Shown here: positions 51,710 through 61,200 of the stretch, in pieces
Position numbering within the stretch: the first letter of the stretch is position 1
Layout: each line of letters opens with the position of its first letter
From: Dyadobacter sp. UC 10
GTDB lineage: Bacteria > Bacteroidota > Bacteroidia > Cytophagales > Spirosomataceae
Assembly: GCF_008369915.1 (NCBI RefSeq)
Contig: NZ_VSRN01000001.1
Span: 868,001-932,000, forward strand
Length of the DNA: 64,000 nt
Direction: 5' to 3'
Translations under genes and position numbers: made by a program
Notes under the pieces: model-generated
The model's input: the letters and a program-made list of their open reading frames with translations, nothing else
Database searches by the model: none
What the model was told of the DNA's origin: nothing

Positions 51710-52007
51710 CATCAACTTATTCGATCTATCGTTAGAACCTCTGGGAGATTTACGGCGGCTTTATGCCGGGCCGCGTAGGCTCGCCCAGCCTGTTCTCGGC
51801 TACAATCCCTGCTCGGCAGACATCTTCTGGTCGTTCCGCAATCTGCTGTTTTTCTTTGAAAGTTTCAGGGAAAATGAGCAGAAAAGTAATTGAGTAATCG
51901 GGGCTTTCCCGATGTGAATTGCATTATCTACTCTCGTTCCTCTTTACCATTTCTGTCGCCCACCTGACATTAGCCATTCCGCATTAATTGGTGGTCGGAT
52001 TCAGCAA
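51710..52007. other. Gap of about 300 bp between the TIR remnant and the TerY-P operon end
   Basis: No gene is seen. It separates convergent units. The only structure noted is the ATCGGG/CCCGAT stem-loop near 51900, listed separately. Confidence 0.6.
51897..51913. terminator. Stem-loop between convergent units
   Basis: ATCGGG (51897-51902) pairs with CCCGAT (51908-51913) around a five-base loop. It has no T run but lies between the TIR remnant and the leftward TerY-P operon end, where a two-way stop would be expected. Confidence 0.35.
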
Positions 52008-54050
52008 CTAAAACAATTTCACTCCGACCCTCACTGTTCCCCTTCTAAACCGGGCATCCACTTCTCGATTCGCAGGTCCGGAACCATTGTTTTGATTTCT
52101 TTCAAAAATGCTTTGCACGCCCAGGCTCCCCATTATTTCCAAGAAAAGATAGGTTTTGCCAACCTTAAATTCTACTCCCGGCGCACCAATGACTGATGGT
52201 AGAAATTTCTTCATTTGGTCATTATTTCCAAGTCCGCCTATCGAAGAATAAGCTTTATATTGATTGGAAACAGGCACAGTCCCTTCAAAACCTATCTTAA
52301 AATAAGGTCTTATATTCCGTTTCTTAAATGGATTCACTTTGATGGCCAAAGATCCACTGACGCCATTCACTGTAAATTTCTCAATTGAATACCCGCTATT
52401 ATCAGCAGAATAGTAGTTTGTATTGAGATACTCAACACCTAAAACGAGATCAGCCGGACTTGCGGGATTGACATATGCAAATTGAAATCCGGCCCCGAAT
52501 GTTACGCCATAATTCATCGGGCGACTATCTGAATTTACTTTGTAGAGTGGCTTATTGGCACCAGCGCCTACCACGAGTTCTACGCTGATTCCTTGCTTGC
52601 CCTCCAATGTTCGTAGTTCGTCCAGCCCTTTTTTGACATCGGCTTCCTTTCTTGTCGCGTCACAAATATCTATGTCACGGAGGCGATTGTATTTAGCTTT
52701 GGCATCACTATACTTTCCGTCAACTATGGCTTTTTTTGCTTCGTTGAGTACGATGTTGTACCGGCGTTCGACATTCATCCTTTCATTTATTTTTGTTCGT
52801 AAATCGCCATGCGTTTTTAAGAGTAACCTCTTTTCATCACAATCTGCAACCTTCTCTACCTCAATCCAAAGTTGCTGAGCCTCTTTTACATTGCATTTGG
52901 ACAGTAAGTCGGACACTTTGGCGAGGGCTGCATTGAACGTTTCTATTCCTTCGCACCGGCTGACATTTGTATCCTCCTTGCCGGTCTCCTTTGTTATGGC
53001 CTTATTGTATAAAATCACAGCGGATCTGTCATTCTCAGTGAGTGCCTGTTCTCTAAACGCCTTCAACGCAGCTAACCTTCCTTCGTAGATACAGCGCTCA
53101 ATGCCACTCTGAATTTCAATGGGAAATACTTTAACAAGATTCGATAGACTTTTATATCCGCTGAAAATGGTAGAATCATTTCTTCGGTTAATCCTTAGCG
53201 TATCGATTTTATTATAGATGCTTTTGAACTGCTGCCGCTGGCTAGCAATTTCAGGATTAGCAGAAGGCTGGACACTAGCAAGGTTTTCAACTAGCCTCTC
53301 GATCTCGCAATTTCGCACTGCCTCTTCAATCGAATTCTTGCCTTCTATTTCCTCAATCAGTGTTGCTAACCGCCGGTTCAATGCTGGAATTTTGACCATT
53401 GGAATGTAGCCCAACTCAACCAGCAGATCCCGCTCTTGTTCCCTACTTATCGAATTTTTTTTGGCAAGTTGATATTGCCGCTCCCATGCTATAAACTCAT
53501 TGGTTGCGGCAAGTCCACGTTCAATTTGTGTTTTGATATTGCCCGATATATTGCCAATAACGGTTTTCGCTTGCGTAAAGTCCTTCAATGCACCCAATGA
53601 ATTCTGCTGGTCCAATTTCCGCTGAGCACGGAACAGGAGCTCGGCAGAGAATACTTGCCGTTCAAGCGTTTTGAGGCGGGCTACGTTCGGCGTGCCCATT
53701 TTCGCAACACACTCGTCAATCTTTTTTTCAAAAACAGTCAGACTGCCGACGCCCGAAAGAGATCTGTGCTTTTTGTAGATGGCGATCGCTTCTAAATAAT
53801 GCCCAGACTTCTGTTGCTGTTCTCCCTCCGAATACAGCTGCTTCAAATTTTGAATTTGTTTCAGCCGCTCTGTAAATCCCTGATTACGTGGGTAAAGCTT
53901 ACAGATAGCTATAGCCGAGTTGAATTCACCACTTTCCAAATGCTTAGCAGTCTGTTCCCATTCTGCCCATTGCCAATTGTCTAGTCTTTCCTGACTAACA
54001 GCTTTCAAATTAGTTAACGATAATATAAACAGGAGGTAGAGTATTCTCAT
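52008..54050 (-). CDS. Exported helical-repeat protein with C-terminal outer-membrane beta-barrel, last gene of the TerY-P operon
   Basis: About 680 residues. A signal peptide (MRILYLLFILSLTNLKAVSQ) is followed by about 430 residues of helical, TPR-like sequence ('YSEGEQQQKSGHYLEAIAIY', 'AKYNRLRDIDICDATRKEAD') and then, from about residue 480, an outer-membrane beta-barrel ending VRVGVKLF with a terminal Phe. The ATG at 54050 overlaps the kinase stop by four bases. It most likely sits in the outer membrane with the helical part in the periplasm, near the kinase's periplasmic tail. Longer starts (54056, 54107) are possible but less coupled. Confidence 0.7.
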   Translation of the reverse strand: MRILYLLFILSLTNLKAVSQERLDNWQWAEWEQTAKHLESGEFNSAIAICKLYPRNQGFTERLKQIQNLKQLYSEGEQQQKSGHYLEAIAIYKKHRSLSGVGSLTVFEKKIDECVAKMGTPNVARLKTLERQVFSAELLFRAQRKLDQQNSLGALKDFTQAKTVIGNISGNIKTQIERGLAATNEFIAWERQYQLAKKNSISREQERDLLVELGYIPMVKIPALNRRLATLIEEIEGKNSIEEAVRNCEIERLVENLASVQPSANPEIASQRQQFKSIYNKIDTLRINRRNDSTIFSGYKSLSNLVKVFPIEIQSGIERCIYEGRLAALKAFREQALTENDRSAVILYNKAITKETGKEDTNVSRCEGIETFNAALAKVSDLLSKCNVKEAQQLWIEVEKVADCDEKRLLLKTHGDLRTKINERMNVERRYNIVLNEAKKAIVDGKYSDAKAKYNRLRDIDICDATRKEADVKKGLDELRTLEGKQGISVELVVGAGANKPLYKVNSDSRPMNYGVTFGAGFQFAYVNPASPADLVLGVEYLNTNYYSADNSGYSIEKFTVNGVSGSLAIKVNPFKKRNIRPYFKIGFEGTVPVSNQYKAYSSIGGLGNNDQMKKFLPSVIGAPGVEFKVGKTYLFLEIMGSLGVQSIFERNQNNGSGPANREVDARFRRGTVRVGVKLF

Positions 54051-56653
54051 TTGCATGTTTTGGGTTGTGCACTCCCGCGAAGAGCAGCAGCTAATTTGTA
54101 ATTGCATTCAATGATAGATCTAATCTTAGGTGATGAACGCCCATATGCCGCACACCTATTATTGCCGTCCGATTCATACTGCTCGGCTGAAATGTTCAGC
54201 GAATCAAGACGAAATTGTGTAGGTAACGTGGAGTTTAAATTAAATGCATGCCGGAATGCCTCGGCTGCTTGGTCACAATCGTCAAAGGCAAGTTTTTGGC
54301 CATCGCGATAATACTTATAGACTTCATCTGCTACGAGTTTGTCGCTTTGATAGCTATAATAGAACCATCCCAAAACCGTCAACACAATTACTCCTAAAAA
54401 AATAGAAATTGGTTTCCACAAGGGAGTAGGAGCACGCCCCACGTCGATCTGGCAGGTTTTAGAAACAGAATGCATTGCGTTTTTCGCCGTTAGGATATAT
54501 ATAGTGGTATCATCGGGGCTAACTTCATATTTTTCTAACCCACTTACATCGACGTGGTTTGGCAACAGTATAACCTCAGCCGCGTTGTCAATTATCCAGG
54601 TAAGGTTTGTTGATTGCCCTTTTTGCACGAAGCTATGTACTGCACCGAATTGGCGAATATTGACAGGTTGGATAACTGTAATTGAGGTTGTCTCTTCTAC
54701 TGTCGTTTTAAGATCCAGTGAGAGAACGGTAAGCTTAAATTTTTGACTTTTAGACGGGGTAATCAAAAGCGACCCCGATAATGGGATATCTGAAGTGCTT
54801 ATACCATCATCGAGCTTTGCAGAATGTGCATGCTCGATTTTCCAAACCAGTTCAGTTGACGAATTCGCAGGCAGGGACTTAAGTCTTGGCCGAAAACCTA
54901 TAATTTCAGGATTTGGTATTACAGTGACCTCGATATTTTTAGATTCCGAATGAAATTCATTTTTTGCCGTGAGAGAAAACACTGATGATTTATCAATAGG
55001 GAGCTCGATAGATGACTGATTAGATACATCTCTATTTATCGGTAACAGGATTGTTGAATTAGCATTCAAAATGCCCCAAGTCAATCTTATTACTTCTCCT
55101 TTCTTTATGTGTGTTTCTGAAGATGTAAAATTTACGATTGTAACTGGTTTTACTACGTTTAGAAGTATGGTTTGACGTTTTTTTACCAAACCATCAAGAG
55201 CGACTAGTATGATTTCGCATTTTTGATCATCCAACGGTGTCAATATTTTTTTCCCAGATGAAGGAACTTCGACCCTTCCTGATCCATAGTCCAGGAAAAC
55301 AGCGTGTGCATATTTTGTTTTCCAAGTCAATTCTGAGGAACTACCTGATTTAACTCTTGTTCTACTTAATTCAAATATCAGAATTTCTGGTGCGGGAGTA
55401 ACTTTTACGCTTACGCTTTTTGTGGATCTTCCAAATACATTTTCAGCTATCAAAATGTAATCCTTAGTCTGAGATGGGAAAATTTCTACATTTGAGCGAG
55501 TTGTCACATCACCTATGGTTTGAATAGTGACTTTTGATGCACCCTCTATTTTCCACCGGAGAAATTTTCGATCAGCTTGCTCCTCGAAAAGGAAGCTTTC
55601 AATTACCGGGGCTTTCATTAATGCTCCAATAATATTAATCCATTGTTTATAACTTACGCGTAGATTCGGATTATAATAGCCACTGTTAAAGGTATTGCTA
55701 AACGCCTTTCTTATGGAATCTGGGACATTCTCCTGCAAATATTTGAGATACCACTTGTAATGCTCAGGAAGCCGGAAATTTGATGAGGATTTGTCGCCAG
55801 ATGGCCATTTGTAACTGTTGAAATATTCCTTCATTTGAAGTTTCCCACGCACCTTTAAAAAAAATAATGGGTGAAAAGGGAATAACAAAAAATGAATGCC
55901 AACTGCCACCGCCCATGTGTCAGTACTAGTGTCTACCTTTATAAGTTCTTTGTTCATTAAAATCTGATCTTGAATTTCCGGAGCAAGCCACTCGCCTGGC
56001 TTTCCATAAACCTCGGGATTGTCATTTACTGCACCTCCTTCAAAATCTATTAGACAAAGTCGACTACTTTTTAGATTAATAAAGAAATTCTTGGGATTGA
56101 GGTCAGCATAAATAAATTTCATCTTCTCTAAATAGCTAAACGCCTCAACAAGATCATAAGCTAATTTGAACCTGTTGCTGATCGGATGATTATAAAATTT
56201 CTGCTTAAGCATTTCCCTTGTTTTGAGGTTATCTTCATTAAACAACCTCGAAAACTCAATCCATTCGTCACTACCTAAAAGTTTGGCCGCATACCCAATT
56301 ACATCTTTTCCGTCATATTTTCCATAAAAACTGAATTGGGGAAGTGCTGCCAAACCTGACACCTCATTCAATGGCTTTTCTCTGTTTTTATCCGTGGTTT
56401 TCTGATATTCAATAATACTATTTTGTAGTTGTTCAATCGTTGCTATTCCTCGGACCGCGCTGCCATGCCCGTCATCTTCAAAAATCTTGATTGCCAGTTC
56501 AAGATTTTCTTTACCATCAACCTTCTCGGAGCAATAAACTTTACCAAATGCACCCACTCCAAGTACCTTTGGCGAAAGTTCTATTGAATTTATATTAGCA
56601 TATTCAAGATTTAGTTTGGAGGTCTTGAATTTAATTATCTTCAGAAGAGGCAT
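54047..56653 (-). CDS. TerY-P-type protein kinase with five Ig-like repeats and a transmembrane helix
   Basis: About 868 residues. Residues about 25-330 are a divergent Ser/Thr kinase: glycine loop LGVGAFGKVY, AIKIFE lysine, FIYADLNPKNFFIN catalytic loop (ADL for HRD), LIDFEGG metal site. Five Ig-like beta repeats of about 85 residues follow (recurring 'LTWKI' or 'LVWKI' cores with P-x-I-x-x-F starts). A single transmembrane helix lies near 755-777 (ISIFLGVIVLTVLGWFYYSY), then about 100 periplasmic residues with four cysteines. The start at 56653 is chosen to limit overlap with the PP2C gene; an ATG 33 bp upstream also exists. Third member of the VWA-PP2C-kinase triad. Confidence 0.75.
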   Translation of the reverse strand: MPLLKIIKFKTSKLNLEYANINSIELSPKVLGVGAFGKVYCSEKVDGKENLELAIKIFEDDGHGSAVRGIATIEQLQNSIIEYQKTTDKNREKPLNEVSGLAALPQFSFYGKYDGKDVIGYAAKLLGSDEWIEFSRLFNEDNLKTREMLKQKFYNHPISNRFKLAYDLVEAFSYLEKMKFIYADLNPKNFFINLKSSRLCLIDFEGGAVNDNPEVYGKPGEWLAPEIQDQILMNKELIKVDTSTDTWAVAVGIHFLLFPFHPLFFLKVRGKLQMKEYFNSYKWPSGDKSSSNFRLPEHYKWYLKYLQENVPDSIRKAFSNTFNSGYYNPNLRVSYKQWINIIGALMKAPVIESFLFEEQADRKFLRWKIEGASKVTIQTIGDVTTRSNVEIFPSQTKDYILIAENVFGRSTKSVSVKVTPAPEILIFELSRTRVKSGSSSELTWKTKYAHAVFLDYGSGRVEVPSSGKKILTPLDDQKCEIILVALDGLVKKRQTILLNVVKPVTIVNFTSSETHIKKGEVIRLTWGILNANSTILLPINRDVSNQSSIELPIDKSSVFSLTAKNEFHSESKNIEVTVIPNPEIIGFRPRLKSLPANSSTELVWKIEHAHSAKLDDGISTSDIPLSGSLLITPSKSQKFKLTVLSLDLKTTVEETTSITVIQPVNIRQFGAVHSFVQKGQSTNLTWIIDNAAEVILLPNHVDVSGLEKYEVSPDDTTIYILTAKNAMHSVSKTCQIDVGRAPTPLWKPISIFLGVIVLTVLGWFYYSYQSDKLVADEVYKYYRDGQKLAFDDCDQAAEAFRHAFNLNSTLPTQFRLDSLNISAEQYESDGNNRCAAYGRSSPKIRSIIECNYKLAAALRGSAQPKTCK

Positions 56654-57509
56654 GCTTGGCAAGATTCTTGGTTTTATGATATGCAATTGTCGTATCAGTA
56701 ATTAGCATTGCGACGGTTGCATCGTCGTCAAGACTTGCCTGAATAGTGTTTAAGTATTTACCTAAGAAGTCGCCTAGTTTACCTGAATCGTAATCTTCAA
56801 TCTTTGAAAACTCCTCTCTTAAGCCTTTAAAAAAGGTAAGCATTTTAGGTTCATACTTAACCCAGACTCCTTTATCGTTTTTGCCAGCTGATAATTGATC
56901 AGCTGAATAAATACCATCTGTGCAGATTAATAAAATATCACCTTGAAACACATCCTTTTTTATGGTAATTATTGAGGGATAGCACTCTTCAGCCATTGGC
57001 ACGTCGCTGATAAGTTTATATAAAACCTCCCTGCCATCCTGAGGGATTGTGTGTGGATTTAATACATTTAATGCATTCCAAGGAAAATGATAGTATGTGG
57101 GAAATTCATCGAAACTGCCCCTTATATGCCATATAGCTCCATTTCCAGTATATGCGATCACAAACTTGTCGTCGTTTTCGAATACAGAGATGAGTGTTGT
57201 TGCATACAGTTGAGCCGAGTTATCATAGTGATCACCATTGATACTCCGTTTGTCTACTAAGAGTTGTTGAGCCTCTTTAAAAAGTTCGACAATCCTATCT
57301 TCATTAGGCAATTCGGTTGTGTTGCACTTTTCGTGAAAAAAGTCGACTACCGTATCAGCTGCATCCTTTGCAAGTAGATAGGAGCCTAACCCATCCCCGA
57401 CGAAGACAGCATTGAAAAACGCCGACTGGTATGATTTAGATGCATCTTGGTTTTCTTGCTTGTTCGTAGCGGTAGCGCAGGCAATTATTGTTTTTTGATG
57501 CTCAGACAT
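56631..57509 (-). CDS. PP2C-like phosphatase of the TerY-P triad
   Basis: A 292-residue PP2C-fold protein with divergent motifs: NKQENQDAS for the N-terminal metal site, 'AVFVGDGLGSYLLAKDAADT', 'VIAYTGNGAIWHIRG', 'ILLICTDGIYSADQ' and a final DDDATVAMLI. Asp residues for two metals seem present. Its ATG overlaps the VWA gene by eight bases and its end overlaps the kinase start, so the triad is translationally coupled. It should counter the kinase. Confidence 0.8.
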   Translation of the reverse strand: MSEHQKTIIACATATNKQENQDASKSYQSAFFNAVFVGDGLGSYLLAKDAADTVVDFFHEKCNTTELPNEDRIVELFKEAQQLLVDKRSINGDHYDNSAQLYATTLISVFENDDKFVIAYTGNGAIWHIRGSFDEFPTYYHFPWNALNVLNPHTIPQDGREVLYKLISDVPMAEECYPSIITIKKDVFQGDILLICTDGIYSADQLSAGKNDKGVWVKYEPKMLTFFKGLREEFSKIEDYDSGKLGDFLGKYLNTIQASLDDDATVAMLITDTTIAYHKTKNLAKHASSEDN

Positions 57510-58179
57510 TTTTATGACGTTGTGAACTTAGCGAAGCAATAAAAAACTGTCTCAAATCGGCTTCCGAATAACTCGTCTTGTAAAACTTGATATCTGTTAC
57601 AATATCCTGCAAAACCGACTTAGCTTGTTTTACATCATCATTCGCTATGTCCTCCCTGGCAGTCCAGAGTGTGCTGCAAATAGAGATGTCTGGATTTTTT
57701 TTAATTCTCTCAGCAATCTCTTTAGTTGCATCAGGTGCCTGACACAAACCGTCAGAGAAGACAATAATGCTTACCGTTTTCTTAAGGCCATCTCCTTCTC
57801 TGTCAATTAAAAACTCATTTGCCATATGCTCAGCATGCAAAAGCGCTGCACCTATGAAAGTTCCATCCCCATCTACCCCTGTAGTTGTTGGGTCGTAGTC
57901 GGCATAATCATCAATGGACTCTAACTCTGTTGCCGGAAGGTAAACTTTCGCATCCAAACCAAAGGTGATTGCTGCTATGGAAAAATTATTCCTTATGGAA
58001 CTGCCTTTAAAAAATGTCAAGAATTCCCGAATGCCATGGTTCAAGTTTTCAGCAATTCTTCTATTCTTTTCCCCTATTCGGTTCATTGAATTACTGCCGT
58101 CTAAAAGAAGAATTCCAAGTTGATGAAATGTTCTGCTCTCAGGCACATCTCCTACTTCTAAGTCATTAAAGCTTGCCAT
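57502..58179 (-). CDS. terY: TerY-like von Willebrand factor A protein
   Basis: A 225-residue VWA domain with intact MIDAS: LLLDGSNSMNRIGEKN (DxSxS form), the Thr in DGTFIGAALLHAEH, and 'IVFSDGLCQAPDATKE'. It matches the TerY class that forms the TerY-P triad with a PP2C phosphatase and a kinase, as described for tellurite/stress and defence loci. It lies 70 bp after the helicase gene and overlaps the PP2C gene. Confidence 0.85.
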   Translation of the reverse strand: MASFNDLEVGDVPESRTFHQLGILLLDGSNSMNRIGEKNRRIAENLNHGIREFLTFFKGSSIRNNFSIAAITFGLDAKVYLPATELESIDDYADYDPTTTGVDGDGTFIGAALLHAEHMANEFLIDREGDGLKKTVSIIVFSDGLCQAPDATKEIAERIKKNPDISICSTLWTAREDIANDDVKQAKSVLQDIVTDIKFYKTSYSEADLRQFFIASLSSQRHKNV

Positions 58180-58249
58180 AATTGTTACGCTCTTTGATTG
58201 TATATAACTAAATAATCGATTAAACTTTTGCTTAGATTGATCTTCACAT

Positions 58250-61200
58250 TTAAGAATTATTACCTTTCAGATATCCGCCTTCCTCCCTAAGTATTCTATC
58301 CTTTACCCCCTTGGATATCAAGGTTAGAATTCCATTTCGCATATCTTCAGTAACCCTCGAAAAGCCAAACATTTTGGCAACAAGTGGCACAGCTGCATCT
58401 GAATGTATTGCAAGGGCACTTTCAGTTACCTTTTGAATGGCTTGCAAAATTTCTTCGGGAGAGATCAACTGCAACTTTTTTGAAGCGGCCGGAATGTTAC
58501 TGCGTTCTCTTACTACCGGGATTGTCATGTCAGGAAGCCAGAGGAAGCCCTCCTTGATAGCAATTAGACCAGCCCCAGCAGCATAAACTGCGGCACTTTC
58601 AAGTGACTGTCGTATTCTTGATCCTACCTTCGACACTCCCGCGGCATCAGCAATACGCCTGGCGACTTCGTCAAAATGAACCGGGCTTTCAACTTTAACA
58701 ACTTCATGGATCCAGCTCGCCAGTTTTCCGGCAGGATATAGATGCAACTCTTGACTGCTGATTTCTGCCGGTAGTTCAGCGAGCTGGTAAAAAGGTTGAA
58801 GGATTTCTATTGTAACATCTTCTCTGATAAGAGAAGCCAGCTCTTTCTGGATTTCTTCTTCGACCACATCGTCAAGAATGACCTGTTCTTTCGCCTTCTC
58901 GATTACATCGACAAGCCTTTGCAATTCCCGCTCGGGGTTTCGAAACCAATCAGTACTCCATACTCGATACATCTTCCAACCCATCGCCTCCAATACTTCC
59001 TTGCGAAGCCGGTCACGGTCTCTAGCGGATTTGGCATTTTTATAGGTTTCTCCGTCACACTCAATGCCAAGCAAGTAGCGTCCGGGATTTTCCTGATCAA
59101 CAACTGCGAGATCGATATTGTAGCCCTCAGATCCTACATGTCGCCGCAGCGTATAGCCTGATTTAGTCAGTTCTGCTTCTACGAAGTCTTCAAAAGGCGT
59201 TGATTTTGGAAAGGTTATAGGTTTGGTTTCGCTGAACTTTCCATGCTGTGCGAAGTACAAGAAACTTTTGAGCGCTTTAACACCAAACTTCTTGCCGGAA
59301 GCGTCAATATCATCAGAAACTAGATTGGTGAATACTTCGCACCTTAGCTTTGCTCTGGTGATTAGTACATTGAGTCTGCGTTCCCCACCTTCATTATTGA
59401 GTGGGCCGAAGCTTTGTGGAACAGATCCATTCTCAATCCGGCCATAACCTACACTTATGAAGATGACATCTCTTTCGTCACCCTGAACGTTCTCCAAATT
59501 CTTGACAAAGAAGGGCTCATTCGGATGACTAGTGAAAAAGGCTTCGGCGGCAGGATTCTTTCTCCTTTTTATTTCAAGTGCAAACTGAATGGCTTGCATT
59601 TGTTTGGAGCTGAATGCGACAACGCCCAAAGTTTGCTTCGGATGTTTTAATGCATGCTCGATAACCGCGTCTGCGACATGCTCCGCTTCCTTTGGATTTG
59701 TACTGGTAGTGCCTTTCTCATAAACAGTTTCTGGAAAGTAGTGGTACCTAAGTCCCATACGTGTTTTTGCACCAGGGCTTGGGAAGATAACCAAACGGTT
59801 CTCATAAAATTCCTTGTTGGAAAGGCTAATCAGTGATTCGTGTCTACTTCGGTAGTGCCAGCGCAGCATTCTTTCGGAAGCTCCCTGCCCATTGCACATT
59901 CCTAAAATGCTTTGCATATCAGCAGTCACGTTGTCTTCGTCTTCGGACTCGCCGGTCATTTTATCAAAAAAGCTTGTCGGAGGCAATTGTTTGGTATCTC
60001 CCACAACGACCAATTGTCGGCCTCGTAATAAGGCGCCCAGTGCTTCAACCGGCCTCACCTGACTAGCTTCATCAAAAATCACAAGGTCGAATTGTATTGC
60101 TCCGGGAGGAATAAAGTTGGCTATCGACATAGGGCTCATCATCACAACTGGCTTGATTGCCTGGATTGCTAGCCCAGCCTCTTGCACTAATTTTCGAATC
60201 GGTTTATGTCGGGACTTCTTATTGAATTCAGCTCTAAGGATATTCACTTGCCCGCCAGCTTCGCCCTTAGGAACTCCTTCCCAATGCCGTAATGCAACTA
60301 ACGCCCGGTTATACTGAAATTTCAGATTGTCTGCTTTCTTGAATTTCTCAACTACTTCCTCGTGACTAGTGCGCTCAAACCGCCTTAGAGCCAAGCTGGA
60401 CAATAATGATAGCTCTAAAAGCTTCACATACCAGGTCTTTTGAAGTGCTAATTTCAAATGAGACGATGCTTCTGGCCATGAAAGAGATGCTTCCGTTAGA
60501 AAATGTAAATTCTCATATGCAACAGTTTCTTCCAGTGTATTCCACGCAATTACCTGATGTATTTCAGCAAGTCTATTATTCCATTGCTCTAACTTATTAA
60601 GCTGCGTTCCGAACAGCTCCGAATTGGAAGGAACAACGTTTTCATCTATCCGAAGCATAAGGTTTAACGATCGCATACTTTCGGTATAATTCTTCTGCTT
60701 TACCGAGATAGGGGCCGAACTTGTGCGAGCGGTTTCGGATGCATTGTCCTTTTTCAGAAAACTTAAAATGCAAGTATCAATACCATTCGACTGAACAAGT
60801 TCATGGACATTTTTTAAATAGTCTGCGCTTTTACGCAAGCCGTACCAATCTGATCTATGCTGCAACCACCTGCTACCAAATAGTCGATGGCCGATTGGCT
60901 CTAAGTCTTTGATAGTATTTTGCAGGCGTTTGGCTTCCAGGATCGCATCAGTATACGCCACCTTTGTTTGTAAGTTGTCCGGTAGACTGGAAATGCAAAA
61001 GGAGGCGAGTCGTTTGTTGCTAGCTTTATAAGATCCAATCACAAATTTGTACCATTTTGAACCGTGTGCGATCAGGTCCTGTCTTATTTCCAGGACATTT
61101 TGCTCCCAGGCTTCCGGCAGGAAAATGCTTTGGTAATCGGCGCGAATCTTTGTCAGTTTTTCACCACTATCCAAAAGCTCAATCAGGTCGGCTCTGTTTT

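Noticed and set aside
56631..56686. Longer kinase start at 56686
   Set aside because: Adds eleven residues without family support and increases overlap with the PP2C gene; the ATG at 56653 is enough for the kinase domain, though the choice is uncertain.
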